NCBI GenBank assembly: GCA_001839685.1
Contig: MLAK01000089.1
Location: 53,650 to 117,649, forward strand
Direction of reading: 5' to 3'
DNA length: 64,000 bases
Source of the DNA: Tritrichomonas foetus
Lineage: Eukaryota; Parabasalia; Tritrichomonadida; Tritrichomonadidae
In this document: positions 1 through 10,643 of the stretch, piece by piece
Layout of the letters: every line of letters starts with the position of its first letter
Position numbering within the stretch: position 1 is the stretch's first letter
Notes under the pieces: model-generated
The model's input: only the letters and a program-made list of their open reading frames with translations
Database searches by the model: none
Told to the model about the DNA's origin: nothing
Program-made: the position numbers and the translations under genes

Positions 1-66
1 TTTTGTTTTTGATTTTAATTTTGTTTTGTTTAGTTTTTGATTTGTTTTTGTTTTTGTTTTTGCTTT
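1..66. repeat. T/G-rich low-complexity tract
   Basis: Runs of T broken by single G or A (TTTTTG units) fill the first 66 bases. It is simple-sequence DNA with no coding signal and continues off the window edge. Confidence 0.7.
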
Positions 67-1664
67 TAATTTATTGCTGTTGTTAGAGAAGAAGATCATT
101 AGAAGAAAGTGTTTGTGTTTTTGTTTCTCTTCTTGATTTGACTTGGCATTTACAGAAGGAATGTTTCTTTGCTTTCATGAGTTTGGAAATCGCATCGAGA
201 AACACATTATAGAAGTTAAAAATAATTAAGCAATGTGAATTCGATGATTGTGCAACATAGAAAATCACGTCCAATCTCAATTTAAGATTAGTAGGAATAA
301 CTATAATAAATGGTTTTTTTTCATAAGAAAAATAGGAATTAGATTTTTGTTCATTCAATATCTCATATTTCGAAAATTATGTATAATCATCTGTGAATTG
401 AGTGAAATGAAACGTATCATAATGATTCCAATCATTCAATGTAAATCTTCGAATTCACTGTTATCAGTTCATTTACATGTCGATAAATTCCTCATGACTG
501 ATATCCTGAGACATTTATTATTCAAAATTCTGATTCAAAAGGTTTTTATATTCATATATATCAATGAATAATGATTTATATTAAACTTTTGATGAATGAC
601 TATACAATTGGGAAGGTTGAATTTGAACAATAACGTAATGTTGATGAAAGAACTTGACATTCGTTACATTTTTGGTATAATAGTTTGAACTCATCAGAAA
701 AAATGAAATGATATAATTTAAGAAATAGCCAAGGTTAATACACATGCTAGTGTACAAACATTCGTTGTACAACACACATCATGATTCCATATTGTATCTT
801 AGCTAAAAACTTCACTTTCCAATATTTGAATCACCTCTAATTGAGTAATTACATCTGGATTTTTAAAAAAGTATATTTCGCCAAGTTTAGCATTAGATAT
901 AGATATTCTTGTATTTTCATCATTAAATTTTATTGAAATCTTTCATGCCCAATGATGAAGAAGTATTAATTGACGAACTCATGGAGGAAAAACACTATTA
1001 GATGCCAATGCTGGATTTCTAATGATAATCGTGATATATATTGTCAAAAGAGACATAACCACATCAATTATACTTCTGATATTGTATTGAAACATCACTT
1101 CAAGAAATCTGAATTGTATTTCTGGGAAAAAGACCACATAATTTGAATAGGCGAATAATTAGCTATCAAGAAATTTGATTCATCTGTTGTTTTTATAATG
1201 AGTTGACTCTCAAGTGAAAGTATAAATCGAATATTGTGAAGAAATGAGTATTAGTCTTAATTAAAGTTTGAAATGGACGTAATAAATATGTATTATATAC
1301 TCCGTATACTCATAATAACAACTTATATTTATATATGATTATGACAATTCTGTATCTCGGCTTTGGATACCAAATAATTCTTGATTGATGAAATATCATT
1401 TTGGAATGTAGATATCACATTTTGACCAATGAACAATGGCTCAAATTTATCTGGCAAATAACATAGAGATAATGAAAAACTTGTTAAAAACAATTATTTA
1501 ATAAAGACAGAATAATTTTGCCATGAGCGAATAAATAACATTGAGATTATGTAATGTTATTTTTTCAAATTATATTATTTTCTTTAGCTAGTATTAATGG
1601 AAATAAATCAGAAAGTTAAGTGAAATTAAGATAGTTTTATTAATAACACACAATTTTTTTAAAT
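67..1664. other. 1.6 kb AT-rich stretch without an intact gene
   Basis: Only short ORFs with biased, AT-driven composition are present on either strand and none resembles a known family. One 50-codon open stretch inside it (997-1146) looks more protein-like and is listed separately. The right part lies 3' of the minus-strand gene that ends at 1665. Confidence 0.6.
997..1146 (+). pseudogene. Possible decayed coding fragment with Cys/His cluster
   Basis: A 49-codon open frame ending in TGA has a C-x-C-x11-C-x3-H-x-H arrangement (RCQCW ... YCQKRHNH) followed by a charged aromatic stretch ending WEKDHII. This is unlike the surrounding random AT-rich translation. It has no ATG, and the downstream frame is broken by stops. 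It could be the remains of a zinc-binding protein or a transposase zinc finger. Support is weak. Confidence 0.2.
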
Positions 1665-3233
1665 TTATTCATCATCTTCTAGAGGCTCGAAAACAAAGCT
1701 TTTGAAACCTGTTGCAAGAAATCGAAATTCACTTTCTTCAGACATGATTAGTTCATCTACTGATGATAGAATTTCATATTCTTGTAAAATTTTCAACAAT
1801 TCATCATTTTGATTATTTTTTTTATACAAAAATGCAAACATTGATAAAATATTAAAAATGATTTCCATTTCATCATAAGAAATACCAGACATCATAAATC
1901 CAGCTAATTTTTCAAACAAGTCCAGATATTGATTGAAAAATGATAGCCTACTTGGTTCATCAATTTGATTCAAATAATGATAAATAGCAATAGTTATTGC
2001 TTTTTTGACAAGAAATGAAGATTCATCGAAATAATGTAATAAATAATTCTGAATTATTTCTTTTTTGATAATTTCTTGCATAAATTCTTTATTTGATTGA
2101 AATAAAATAACAAACAAATCAATCGCAATACCTCGAGTGATATCATTTTCTTCTGGTTCCATATGATGAATTAAATGATCTAAGAAATTTACATTGATAA
2201 ACATTTCAGACTCTAATTTGTTATTTTCAAGAATAGATTTAAATGTTAATAAGACATTTGATCGAACAGACATGAGTGGTGAAGTATCCAATAAATTTAA
2301 AAAGTATTGAAAGTATCCTTGATTTTTAAAAGTGTTCAAAAAATTCAAAAAAATAACAGAATTTTTCTTTGTTTGATCAGCTGCGAGAGAAACCCCATAA
2401 ATTGCAAGATCCATCAAATCATCATTTTTAATAAGCGACGCTTTCAAGATTTCATCAACAATTTCAGCTGAGTTTTGTGTTTTTGGTAAATTAATCGTAT
2501 TTACAATCGCCACTAAGAATTTTAGTAACAATTTTCTTAATTTTTGAGCTTCTGGGTCAGTTTCGAATGATTTTCCATTAAGTGCTTGAATTTCTTTCAT
2601 TATTGGATCTTCGTCATTCATCTGCTCAGAAAGAATATAGATGATACATGAAATTGGTGATTTGTTTTTAATTGTATGATTAAAAGGAATAGAAATATTA
2701 TTGAAACATATTAAAATATTATCTTTTGATTGACTTGCAAAATAATGAAGACATTCAGCAGCATAGATTTTGAATTTAGCTGGAATATTTTCATCTAATA
2801 AAACTCTACAAATGTTGATTAAGAGGTGATTTTCAAGAAGTGTTTCTGTTATTGTTTTGGAATATTGTATGAGAATGCTGAAAAATTGGAAAATGTATGA
2901 TTTGAATTCAGGCAAAACATCTGGAATAATTTCAGAAAGTGTGCTGAGTAATCGAAAATCGTATTTAATTAAGTTTATCAAAAAAGGATCGGTTTCAAGA
3001 TCGGCACAAAGTGTTACTAGTTGATCAGCTGGAAAGTCTTTTCTATCGATGTAATCAAATATTGAGCGAAATAATTCTTCATACAATTCAGTGTTTTCTG
3101 GAAATTCTTGATTATCGTCATCAAATTCACGATTAGATTTTAAAAAATTTGTCATTTCGTAAGAATGCTGCTGCGCTAAAAAAGCAATCCGCGCGCGACT
3201 ATTAACAGAATCATCATTTTTAAGTTGAATCAT
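1665..3233 (-). CDS. Armadillo/HEAT-like helical repeat protein
   Basis: This 522-residue protein starts at an ATG that is the first in frame. After an acidic N-terminal 50 residues it is almost wholly alpha-helical, with repeated Leu/Ile/Phe-spaced helices typical of the degenerate armadillo-like proteins common in trichomonads (for example the stretches around residues 95-125, 150-170, 295-340 and 340-400). There is no signal peptide, membrane segment or catalytic motif. It is probably a cytosolic scaffold; the partner is unknown. It is transcribed divergently from the pseudokinase at 3664, sharing a 430-bp spacer. The fold assignment is inference from helix periodicity, not from a recognisable sequence motif. 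Confidence 0.75.
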   Translation of the reverse strand: MIQLKNDDSVNSRARIAFLAQQHSYEMTNFLKSNREFDDDNQEFPENTELYEELFRSIFDYIDRKDFPADQLVTLCADLETDPFLINLIKYDFRLLSTLSEIIPDVLPEFKSYIFQFFSILIQYSKTITETLLENHLLINICRVLLDENIPAKFKIYAAECLHYFASQSKDNILICFNNISIPFNHTIKNKSPISCIIYILSEQMNDEDPIMKEIQALNGKSFETDPEAQKLRKLLLKFLVAIVNTINLPKTQNSAEIVDEILKASLIKNDDLMDLAIYGVSLAADQTKKNSVIFLNFLNTFKNQGYFQYFLNLLDTSPLMSVRSNVLLTFKSILENNKLESEMFINVNFLDHLIHHMEPEENDITRGIAIDLFVILFQSNKEFMQEIIKKEIIQNYLLHYFDESSFLVKKAITIAIYHYLNQIDEPSRLSFFNQYLDLFEKLAGFMMSGISYDEMEIIFNILSMFAFLYKKNNQNDELLKILQEYEILSSVDELIMSEESEFRFLATGFKSFVFEPLEDDE

Positions 3234-3411
3234 TCGTATGTGAAATTGATTCGACCAAATATACGCTCAAATGTGTGATCCACTTATTCACTTTTCTCTA
3301 TGAGGGAATTAACCAAGTATGAATTCATTTCCTAACCATTTAATGATTCAAAACCAAATGTGATAAAAAATACCGTTTATTTTATGCGATAAAAAAGTGA
3401 AACACATCTGT

Positions 3412-3441
3412 CAAAAAGTTATCATGATTCTCAAAAAGTTT
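3412..3441. promoter_or_regulatory. Paired CAAAAAGTTA/T motifs in divergent spacer
   Basis: CAAAAAGTTA (3412-3421) and CAAAAAGTTT (3432-3441) lie between divergent genes. The same decamer recurs upstream of several other genes here (6164, 37152, 49375, 49460, 34335), so it is a candidate promoter element. Function is inferred only from recurrence. Confidence 0.35.
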
Positions 3442-3663
3442 TTGTCTGAAAATAATAATGTCCGATTTCTTTCAATTTCATGATTCAGATATCTCAATAA
3501 TTTGAGAAAGATTCAAAAATGAATAGAATTTTTCCATAAAATCTTCATAAAAAGCGAACATGTAATCGAAACTTGAGAAAAGTGTATTCGATCAAATTGA
3601 AAGAAAAAAGTGGAAATAGGAAATTTGAATCTCATAAAAACGAAAAAAAAGCGGAAAGATATC

Positions 3664-5823
3664 ATGAATAATTTGAACTTCGATGGCCTAACAGGCACCA
3701 AAGTAAAAATCGACCAGGTGACCGTGACCATCGAAGAAAAAATCGCAGACGGAAAATTGAGTGTTGTCTATAAATGCTCCGATGATCGAGGAAAACAATA
3801 TGCTTTGAAAGTGTTTGGTGCAGATGATGTTGATGTTTTTCAAGCAATTATCGACAAAGCGGCAATTCATCGATCGATCGCCCAACATCCAAACGTTGTA
3901 TCCATATTCGGCCTATTAGTCAATCCTCAAGCCAAAACAGCGTTTGAGCTGATGGAACTATGCCAAAACAATCTTTCTGGCATAATGAAAGCTTCTACAG
4001 CTAAATTTGATATTCCCAAAATTATTGATATATTTCAATCAGTTTGCACAGCTGTTCATGGTATGCACACAAGTAGACCGATGATAGTGCATCAAAATAT
4101 TAAGAGCAAAAATGTTTTATTGTCAAGAGGAATCTGGAAAATTTGTGATTTCCAAATGTCTATGCAACCGTCTTATTTGTATACTCATGAACAAATACAA
4201 GCACATAAAATGATTGAAAAATATTCCAAAAAACGTGTTTTAGCACCAGAATCATTTCATGCACTTGATGATGAAAATGAAATCAGTTTAAACCAATCAA
4301 AAAGTCTGGCAAGTAGTCAACTAAGCAATCATGCAAGCTCAACAAAAAATATTCCTGCTCAAACTGATCTTGTTTTTCCATTAACCCTCAAAAAAGTGAA
4401 GCCGGAATCAAATTGTGTACATCCTTCTATTGATATATGGGCATTAGGTTGTCTTCTATTTAGGTTATGTACATTCAAACCTCCTTTTCATCATAATGAT
4501 AGAAAACGAATCGAATCTGTTCAATATAAATGGCCAAAGAACCAAGAAATTGATCAACGATTTAAATCTATTGTCGCACTTTGTCTACAACAAGATCCAT
4601 TAAAAAGACCAACAATTACTGAACTATTAGGCGAATTATATACTAGTTTCCCTGATATCGTTGACCAGAGATGGAAACCATCTAAACAGTCACCACAAAA
4701 GCCAACTCATGCTTTCGTTCTGATGCAAAGTACAGATAATAATACTTACTCACATATGAATAGTCCAGTTCGTGAAAATGACGTTTCTGCTGAACCTAGA
4801 GCACTTGGGCTCAATCGAAAAGTTTCATCGAACGATTTAAATCGATCTCGACAACATTTTGCAGGAATGTATGAGAATATTTCACTGAAAGATGGTAACA
4901 ATGCTGATGGAAATGAAACACCAACCTCACCTTTAAGTTTGCCGCCGACTAATTCACCAACGCCTTTATCACCAACGAGAAGACATCGAGCCAAATTAAA
5001 TAATTCAACATATAATTTATCAAGCAACAATCATATGAATTGTACAAATCTTCCAGCTTCAAACAGCGCAAGTCCAAGTCCAGCTCCATTTTCCCATCCA
5101 CAACATAATTCCAATCATAGATTACCATTGCCTGGACAACATAAAAAAATTTCGAAAGAAAATCATGAATTAATTCATCGAATGAAAAATGATGAAACCA
5201 ATCTTGCCGTTGAGCTTTTAGCACTAGAAAAAGATGAATTTAAGATGAAATTAATTATAATGAGATCTTTAGTCCCTCAAGTTTTATCTCATTTTGCTTT
5301 TCGTTTACTGCATTGCTCAAAAACTCGACTTTCTTACGTTCTTGGTGAAATTGATGAACTTTCTGATCCGCTTGCAAATGCTGTATGGGAATCACGAATG
5401 AATATTTACACAAAATATTCAATGATTGAAGGAAATTTCAGTATTGATACATTAAAAGCCAATCATGGAAATAAACCTTTAGTTATTGGTGATCCTCCAG
5501 TTTGTATTGAAACTGCTGTTCTTTTACAAGAACATTTGCAACTTGTTCTAAACTTACTGAATAATGATGTCCAAAAAGAATATTCAGATGAAATGTTGTT
5601 TACATACCAATTATTAACTTATATTATAAATAAATTAATTAATTGTGATAATAATACAGAGAAACTCAAAAATGAAGTAATTCCCAAGCTGAATAATGAA
5701 CAGTTTCCATCTATTGTCAAATATGTTAGAACTAACAATTTTCCAAGCGAACCATATAGATTCGAGAAGGGACAACTCAAGTCTATTCGTTCCCCTTCAT
5801 GTTTTAAAACTCCAAGCAAATGA
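3664..5823 (+). CDS. NAK-family-like protein kinase, predicted catalytically dead
   Basis: The 719-residue protein has a kinase domain (about residues 18-355) and a C-terminal helical domain (about 500-700) separated by a Ser/Asn/Pro-rich linker. The frame is open to a GTG at 3610, but the first ATG is 3664 and the upstream codons look like 5' leader. The VAIK lysine is present (YALK, K49), as are the catalytic-loop Asn150, Asp162, the APE motif and the D-x-W-x-x-G motif. The HRD aspartate is Asn (HQN, N145), the DFG glycine is Gln (DFQ) and the glycine loop is degenerate (ADGKLSVV). The lobe layout and HPNVV motif resemble Numb-associated kinases (AAK1/GAK), which act in clathrin trafficking. 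It is therefore probably a pseudokinase adaptor. Family placement is moderately sure. Confidence 0.8.
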   Translation: MNNLNFDGLTGTKVKIDQVTVTIEEKIADGKLSVVYKCSDDRGKQYALKVFGADDVDVFQAIIDKAAIHRSIAQHPNVVSIFGLLVNPQAKTAFELMELCQNNLSGIMKASTAKFDIPKIIDIFQSVCTAVHGMHTSRPMIVHQNIKSKNVLLSRGIWKICDFQMSMQPSYLYTHEQIQAHKMIEKYSKKRVLAPESFHALDDENEISLNQSKSLASSQLSNHASSTKNIPAQTDLVFPLTLKKVKPESNCVHPSIDIWALGCLLFRLCTFKPPFHHNDRKRIESVQYKWPKNQEIDQRFKSIVALCLQQDPLKRPTITELLGELYTSFPDIVDQRWKPSKQSPQKPTHAFVLMQSTDNNTYSHMNSPVRENDVSAEPRALGLNRKVSSNDLNRSRQHFAGMYENISLKDGNNADGNETPTSPLSLPPTNSPTPLSPTRRHRAKLNNSTYNLSSNNHMNCTNLPASNSASPSPAPFSHPQHNSNHRLPLPGQHKKISKENHELIHRMKNDETNLAVELLALEKDEFKMKLIIMRSLVPQVLSHFAFRLLHCSKTRLSYVLGEIDELSDPLANAVWESRMNIYTKYSMIEGNFSIDTLKANHGNKPLVIGDPPVCIETAVLLQEHLQLVLNLLNNDVQKEYSDEMLFTYQLLTYIINKLINCDNNTEKLKNEVIPKLNNEQFPSIVKYVRTNNFPSEPYRFEKGQLKSIRSPSCFKTPSK

Positions 5824-6222
5824 AAATATAAAAAGAAAAAATATGTAATAATAAATATTTATGGTAGGTACGAAATATTTCACTTTCTTTCTTTTGATTT
5901 ACTCAACATTTTTTTTATCTTTCGAGGTTTGTTTTTATTTAATATTCATATTCGAAATTGACAGTAGCCACATCTATAAATAAAGGCGTTTATGATTGTA
6001 CAGTAATTCATTTCAGAATCACGAAACCTCCAGTTCTAACCATATAACAATATGTATATTTAGTTTCTTCTAATATATACCAGATTATTTTAGGTTTTGT
6101 ATTAGTATATAAAATGACAGAGATTCGAGAAAACGTGAATCTAACATAATATTTCCACACTATGAAAAAGTTATGATGATTTATCAAAAAGTCAATTCGT
6201 TCTTAAAAATAAACGGTATCTA
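5824..6222. other. Intergenic spacer
   Basis: AT-rich, with no ORF of note. Near its right end it carries two copies of the recurrent upstream motif (GAAAAAGTTA at 6164-6173 and CAAAAAGTCA at 6185-6194), 30-60 bases before the next start codon. Confidence 0.5.
6164..6194 (+). promoter_or_regulatory. CAAAAAGTTA-type motif pair upstream of 6223
   Basis: Two near-identical copies of the recurring motif lie 29-59 bases upstream of the ATG at 6223. A TAAACGGTAT sequence resembling the second recurrent motif follows immediately before the start. Confidence 0.35.
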
Positions 6223-8043
6223 ATGGAAAATCGGGATGCTAAGGGCGCTGCTCCTCAGCGGCCTCAGCAACCTCAACGGCGAAAATCGCAGCATTCAAGT
6301 TCAGGATCACACAAAGATTCGTTTTTAATATCATCAGTTGCAGAACTCCATAACCATCTCAAAGAGGTTCTTGAATATGACAACAGCATTGTTGGAAAAG
6401 CCGAACAACTTATGGAAATTGCATCCAAAATCGATATTTTCGAAAACAGATTAAAATACAGACATAACAAATTAAGTGAAGAAAAACAGATTCTTGAAAA
6501 TAAAATGAAATCTTTGAATGGTAAAAAAGACGTTATTCGAAATAATATTGATGGTGAAATAATTGATCTTGAACAAAAATTTGATGTTTATGAGAACCAG
6601 TTGAAACATGTAATTGAACAATCAAAACTCATAACTCCAATTATAGAAGATGCAAAAAAACGATATCATGAACTTTGTAATCAATTGCTTGAATTAAAAG
6701 AAATAAAAAATAAAATACAAATCATTATTGAAAATCAAACTGAAATAGACATTTCAGAAATAAAAAACGAAGTTGAAAAGACGAAATCAAACATTTTGAG
6801 AATTTCACATAAAATTGAAAAGTTTGAAAAATTAGAAAGTGATATTGAAAGATATGAAAATGATATAAAACGAATTGATGGAAAAGTACAGAATAAAATT
6901 AACCAGAAAAAAGAAATATACGATCATATAATCAATCAGAACTGTAGCGAAATAAATAAAATTAAAAAATATATTCGAAAACAAAATCGAATATATGAAA
7001 AAATAGAAATTGATGAAAAAAAGAATCTTATTAATTCTATTATTCATAACATTTCCAATATTGGTGATCGATTAAATCATTTAAAAACTGAAAAATGGAA
7101 AATTCTTCAACAAATTGAACTCCAAAGACAATATTCAACATTTAAGAAAAATAAATATCAGGCAATGAGAGAATATTTTATTGATCAAATTGAAGCTTTT
7201 CCAACAATAGCTTTTCCGTCAAAAGAAACTTTATCTGAAATTAAAGAAACTTTTATGAAGAAACGCCGCTCAAATGATCGATTGCAAAGGATGGAAGCAC
7301 AATTGAAAAAATTAATTGTGACTGAATCAAAAGTAAAAAATAATATGAAAAAAGTCAATGAAAAAATTTTAAGAGAAGGAAATTTATCAATTTTGTTAGA
7401 TAAGCTTGATTCGAAATTAAATGAAATTTGCGACGAAAGTGTAAAATTCTCAAATATTAATCAAAAATATGTTCAAGAAAAAGCACTTCTTCAATTTTTG
7501 AATGAAATTCAACAAAATGTCTTTTTAAAAGAAAAAGAAGAAATTTATTTGAAAGAAAAAGACAAAGAATTAATTCTTCCTAAATTTCCAATTGAAAATA
7601 TTCAAATGAAGAATCAAAATGAATTAAAACTAAATAAACTTTCCACAAAATTTGAAGAAATCCAAAAGAAAATTTTATCAATGCTTTCTGATATTGATAA
7701 TTTGCAGAATGCTAATGAAAAAATGAAAAAACAGATAAATCAATTAACTGAACAGAAAAATAAGTTAGAAAAGAAAAATTATTATCAAAATCATCATCAC
7801 AATAATAATGTAAATGAAATGTATGCAGATGTTACCGATCTTTTAGCAGGAAAAAGAAAAGAAATATACGATTTAAGTCAACTTGTTGAAATGAAAAAGA
7901 AATCAATATCAAGTAGAAAAAAGAAACTAGAAAGAAGTTGTGAACACTTCTTTACTATAATTCAAGAATATGGAAGAACTTGGAGAGATGCAGCCACGAA
8001 TCCAAATCTCCCAAAGCATAAGCTCATATTTTATAATGAGTGA
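6223..8043 (+). CDS. Coiled-coil protein
   Basis: This 606-residue protein has a basic, Pro/Gln/Ser-rich N-terminal 30 residues followed by near-continuous coiled coil from about residue 45 to 570. The coil is dominated by Lys, Glu, Ile, Asn and Gln heptads, with a short His/Asn interruption near residue 525. The final 35 residues contain a conserved-looking aromatic segment (EYGRTWRDAATNP). There is no membrane segment or catalytic motif. Such proteins in trichomonads are often cytoskeletal, associated with costa, axostyle or flagellar structures, but nothing in the sequence proves this. The start is the first ATG, after a short leader carrying recurrent promoter-like motifs. Confidence 0.75.
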   Translation: MENRDAKGAAPQRPQQPQRRKSQHSSSGSHKDSFLISSVAELHNHLKEVLEYDNSIVGKAEQLMEIASKIDIFENRLKYRHNKLSEEKQILENKMKSLNGKKDVIRNNIDGEIIDLEQKFDVYENQLKHVIEQSKLITPIIEDAKKRYHELCNQLLELKEIKNKIQIIIENQTEIDISEIKNEVEKTKSNILRISHKIEKFEKLESDIERYENDIKRIDGKVQNKINQKKEIYDHIINQNCSEINKIKKYIRKQNRIYEKIEIDEKKNLINSIIHNISNIGDRLNHLKTEKWKILQQIELQRQYSTFKKNKYQAMREYFIDQIEAFPTIAFPSKETLSEIKETFMKKRRSNDRLQRMEAQLKKLIVTESKVKNNMKKVNEKILREGNLSILLDKLDSKLNEICDESVKFSNINQKYVQEKALLQFLNEIQQNVFLKEKEEIYLKEKDKELILPKFPIENIQMKNQNELKLNKLSTKFEEIQKKILSMLSDIDNLQNANEKMKKQINQLTEQKNKLEKKNYYQNHHHNNNVNEMYADVTDLLAGKRKEIYDLSQLVEMKKKSISSRKKKLERSCEHFFTIIQEYGRTWRDAATNPNLPKHKLIFYNE

Positions 8044-8374
8044 TGATAATTAATATAATAAATTGTTTGTATTTGCTCAATTGTTTTTAATTATAATTAT
8101 AATTATTTTCGATTAGCAACAGTTTTATTCATGATTGATATTTCTTTTTAAATGAGTTTCATTCATAGTTTTTTTGGACTGAGCGATATTTTGCTGCATT
8201 AGAAAATTGAATTGTCGGCGTTGCTTGATTTTTTTACCTAATATTATGAATAGATTACAAAATTTTTGATTAATATGTTTGTCAGTTTTAGTTTGGGAGA
8301 AAAATATGTCAGGTTAATTTGACATCTTAAATTCACCATTATTTTGACCTTGTATTTGCCTTTAGTTTGTAATC
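8044..8374. other. Intergenic spacer
   Basis: 331 bases of AT-rich sequence with no coding signal or distinctive repeat. Confidence 0.5.
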
Positions 8375-8737
8375 ATGGATTCGATGACAGTTCTGAAAGC
8401 ACAACAACTTTTGGAGAAGATTCCAACAATTTCCGCATGCTTTGAAAAATTACTTCACGATTCTCAATTTCAGCCTTCCGATTTAGAAAAAATCAAAGAT
8501 GAATTTGAAACTTACGTTCACCGAATCACAGATTTAATAAATAATTACCAACGCAGTAAAACCGGAGAAATTCTTCAACTTTTTAATCAAATTGCAGATG
8601 TTTTCACGCGCGCGTATGATAGCAATTGCGAAATCTCCAGCATTGAAAAACTTCATATCAGGCTCCAAGTTATTCCGATATTCAATTCGTTCAATCAATA
8701 CATCTGCTTATCGTCAGAAGGCATGGATAATTTTTGA
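8375..8737 (+). CDS. Small helical protein of unknown function
   Basis: The 120-residue protein begins at a clear ATG and is predicted to be mostly helical: an amphipathic stretch at residues 5-30, another at 33-60 and a third at 62-85, ending in a short hydrophobic/aromatic segment. It has no signal peptide or known motif. Codon use matches neighbouring genes, and the base composition is richer in GC than the flanking spacers, which supports it as real. No family is recognised. It could be a subunit of a larger complex. Its gene is convergent with the thiolase gene downstream. Confidence 0.6.
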   Translation: MDSMTVLKAQQLLEKIPTISACFEKLLHDSQFQPSDLEKIKDEFETYVHRITDLINNYQRSKTGEILQLFNQIADVFTRAYDSNCEISSIEKLHIRLQVIPIFNSFNQYICLSSEGMDNF

Positions 8738-9467
8738 TTTTTTTGATATAGATTTTTTTTTTTGTAATTCTCTTTGATAAAAATATATATTATTAATTAT
8801 CCTATTTATTATATAATATATATTATTATTGACTTTTTTTATTTCGATAGGAATTTTCGAATATTTGATGTTTCGCAAAATATATTGATAATTTTTCGTT
8901 TAAGGCATGATGCTAGTAACAGTCATAGGTTTCTTGTATTCAATAGTGAATGTTTCCCTTTTGAAAGATGATCTGTGAATATGTGAAGTGATCTTTGATG
9001 GTGCTTGATGCGACTTTGATATGGAGGAGATGCTGTTAAGTGAAGAAAGTAGATATAGTAATGTTATTCATAACCTATGATTTATACCAACCTCATACAT
9101 TTGGTAAATGTTGTTAGCAAGGTTAATTCATTTTTTCTCATTATTCAGAGTTATCGTTTTTCATTGGCAAATAAATCATGTTTCATATCAGAGTATGTAA
9201 CGATAAACCATGTTCTTTTTCATGCCATTACTCATACATGACACACCAATAGATATCGGAGTTTTGAGTTTTCACAAGGTTTTGGACAATCCATGGTTTA
9301 TCCATATTGGAGTCAGACATTTATGACTTATGAATTTTGGGTATTACATTAATTAGTTGGTAAAGAATATCTAAAGACATCGAATAATCAACAACACAGG
9401 AAGCAAATAGATTGTGCCAATAAAAAAAGCCCATAAAAGAAAGAAAGTGATTAAGATATTTTATATT
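8738..9467. other. 730-bp spacer between convergent genes
   Basis: AT-rich sequence including an almost pure A/T stretch near 8780-8830. Short ORFs here have no protein-like composition. No tandem repeat or RNA gene was seen. Confidence 0.5.
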
Positions 9468-10643
9468 TTATTGAACCAATTCAATAACAACAGCAGAAGC
9501 ACCGCCGCCGCCATTACATAATGTTGCAACGCCAGTTTTGAGGCCTTTGTACTTAAGTGCAGATATTAATGTGTTCACAATTCTTACTCCAGTGCATCCA
9601 AGTGGGTGTCCGATTGATACACCACCACCGAAAATGTTAACTTTTTCTTCGCTTATTTGTAACACCTTCATAAACATCAAAGGAACGCATGCAAATGCTT
9701 CATTAACTTCCCAAAGATCAACATCATCAATAGTTTTACCAGCTTTCTGAAGAGCTTTTCGGGCAGCATCCACAGGAGCCAAAGTGAATTCTGCTGGCTC
9801 TCTACCTGCATCAGCGTAACTCACGATTCTTGCAATTGGTTTGAGATTATGCGATTTAACATATTCTTCAGATGCTAGCACAACTGAAGCTGCTCCATCA
9901 GCAATTGCTGATGATGTTGCTGCAGTTATTGTTCCATCTTTATTAAAGCATGGTCTCAAATTCGGAACTTTTTCAATGATCAATTTTGGAATGACTTCAT
10001 CTTTGGTCACTTTTTCAAAGGGAATTACATCAAGTGAACCAGTATTCCATCCTTCTTCTGCGCGCTTGAAGGACTGAATCGCATAACGGTCCTGCTCTTC
10101 ACGAGTGATACCCATACTTTTGGCTGTGTTATCAGCTAGTGTTCCCATATGCAAATTATTAAATGAATCCCAAAGTCCGTCAACTATCATATCGTCTTTT
10201 GCATCAATTGGATTTTCTATACTTTCAATATGAGCGTTTCCCATTTTTTGAATCGATCTCGAATTCTCAATCAAATGAGGTGCCAAGCTCATGTTTTCCG
10301 TACCAACAATAGCAGCTGTATTGATTTCGTTTGCTTTGATTAACTGTGTGGCCAAAATTAAGGCCTTGAGCGAGGAGCAACATACTTTATTGACTAAAGT
10401 GGCAGGCGTAGTTGGCGGAAGACCGCCAGCGATGGCGACCTGTTTTGCTGGATTTTGACCGAGGTTGCAACTGAGTACGTTTCCAACAAAAAGCTCGTCG
10501 ATAGAATTTGGTTCGATTCCTGATTTTTTAACGCTTTCTTGGAGGACGGCACCACCTAACTTTGGAGCAGGAACCTTTGACAAACCTCCTAAGAACGATC
10601 CGAGTGGTGTACGGGTTGAGCTGAGGATGAAAACTTGCGACAT
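9468..10643 (-). CDS. Acetyl-CoA C-acetyltransferase (thiolase)
   Basis: The 391-residue length equals the usual biosynthetic (type II) thiolase. The enzyme condenses two acetyl-CoA into acetoacetyl-CoA or runs the reverse. The nucleophile is Cys88 in NKVCCSS, the NEAFA motif is at 314-318, the general-base His346 lies in GHPLGCTG and the second catalytic Cys376 in LCNGGGG. The protein starts directly at the thiolase core (SQVFILSSTRTPLG) with no N-terminal hydrogenosomal presequence, so a cytosolic site is likely. Trichomonads are not known for a mevalonate pathway or beta-oxidation, so its pathway role is unclear; lateral acquisition from bacteria is possible. Family assignment is very sure; the physiological role is not. 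Confidence 0.95.
   Translation of the reverse strand: MSQVFILSSTRTPLGSFLGGLSKVPAPKLGGAVLQESVKKSGIEPNSIDELFVGNVLSCNLGQNPAKQVAIAGGLPPTTPATLVNKVCCSSLKALILATQLIKANEINTAAIVGTENMSLAPHLIENSRSIQKMGNAHIESIENPIDAKDDMIVDGLWDSFNNLHMGTLADNTAKSMGITREEQDRYAIQSFKRAEEGWNTGSLDVIPFEKVTKDEVIPKLIIEKVPNLRPCFNKDGTITAATSSAIADGAASVVLASEEYVKSHNLKPIARIVSYADAGREPAEFTLAPVDAARKALQKAGKTIDDVDLWEVNEAFACVPLMFMKVLQISEEKVNIFGGGVSIGHPLGCTGVRIVNTLISALKYKGLKTGVATLCNGGGGASAVVIELVQ

Noticed and set aside
248..775. Small ORFs near the left end (107 and 64 codons)
   Set aside because: Composition is that of random AT-rich DNA (Ile/Phe/Asn/Ser with no pattern) and no start or neighbour context supports them.
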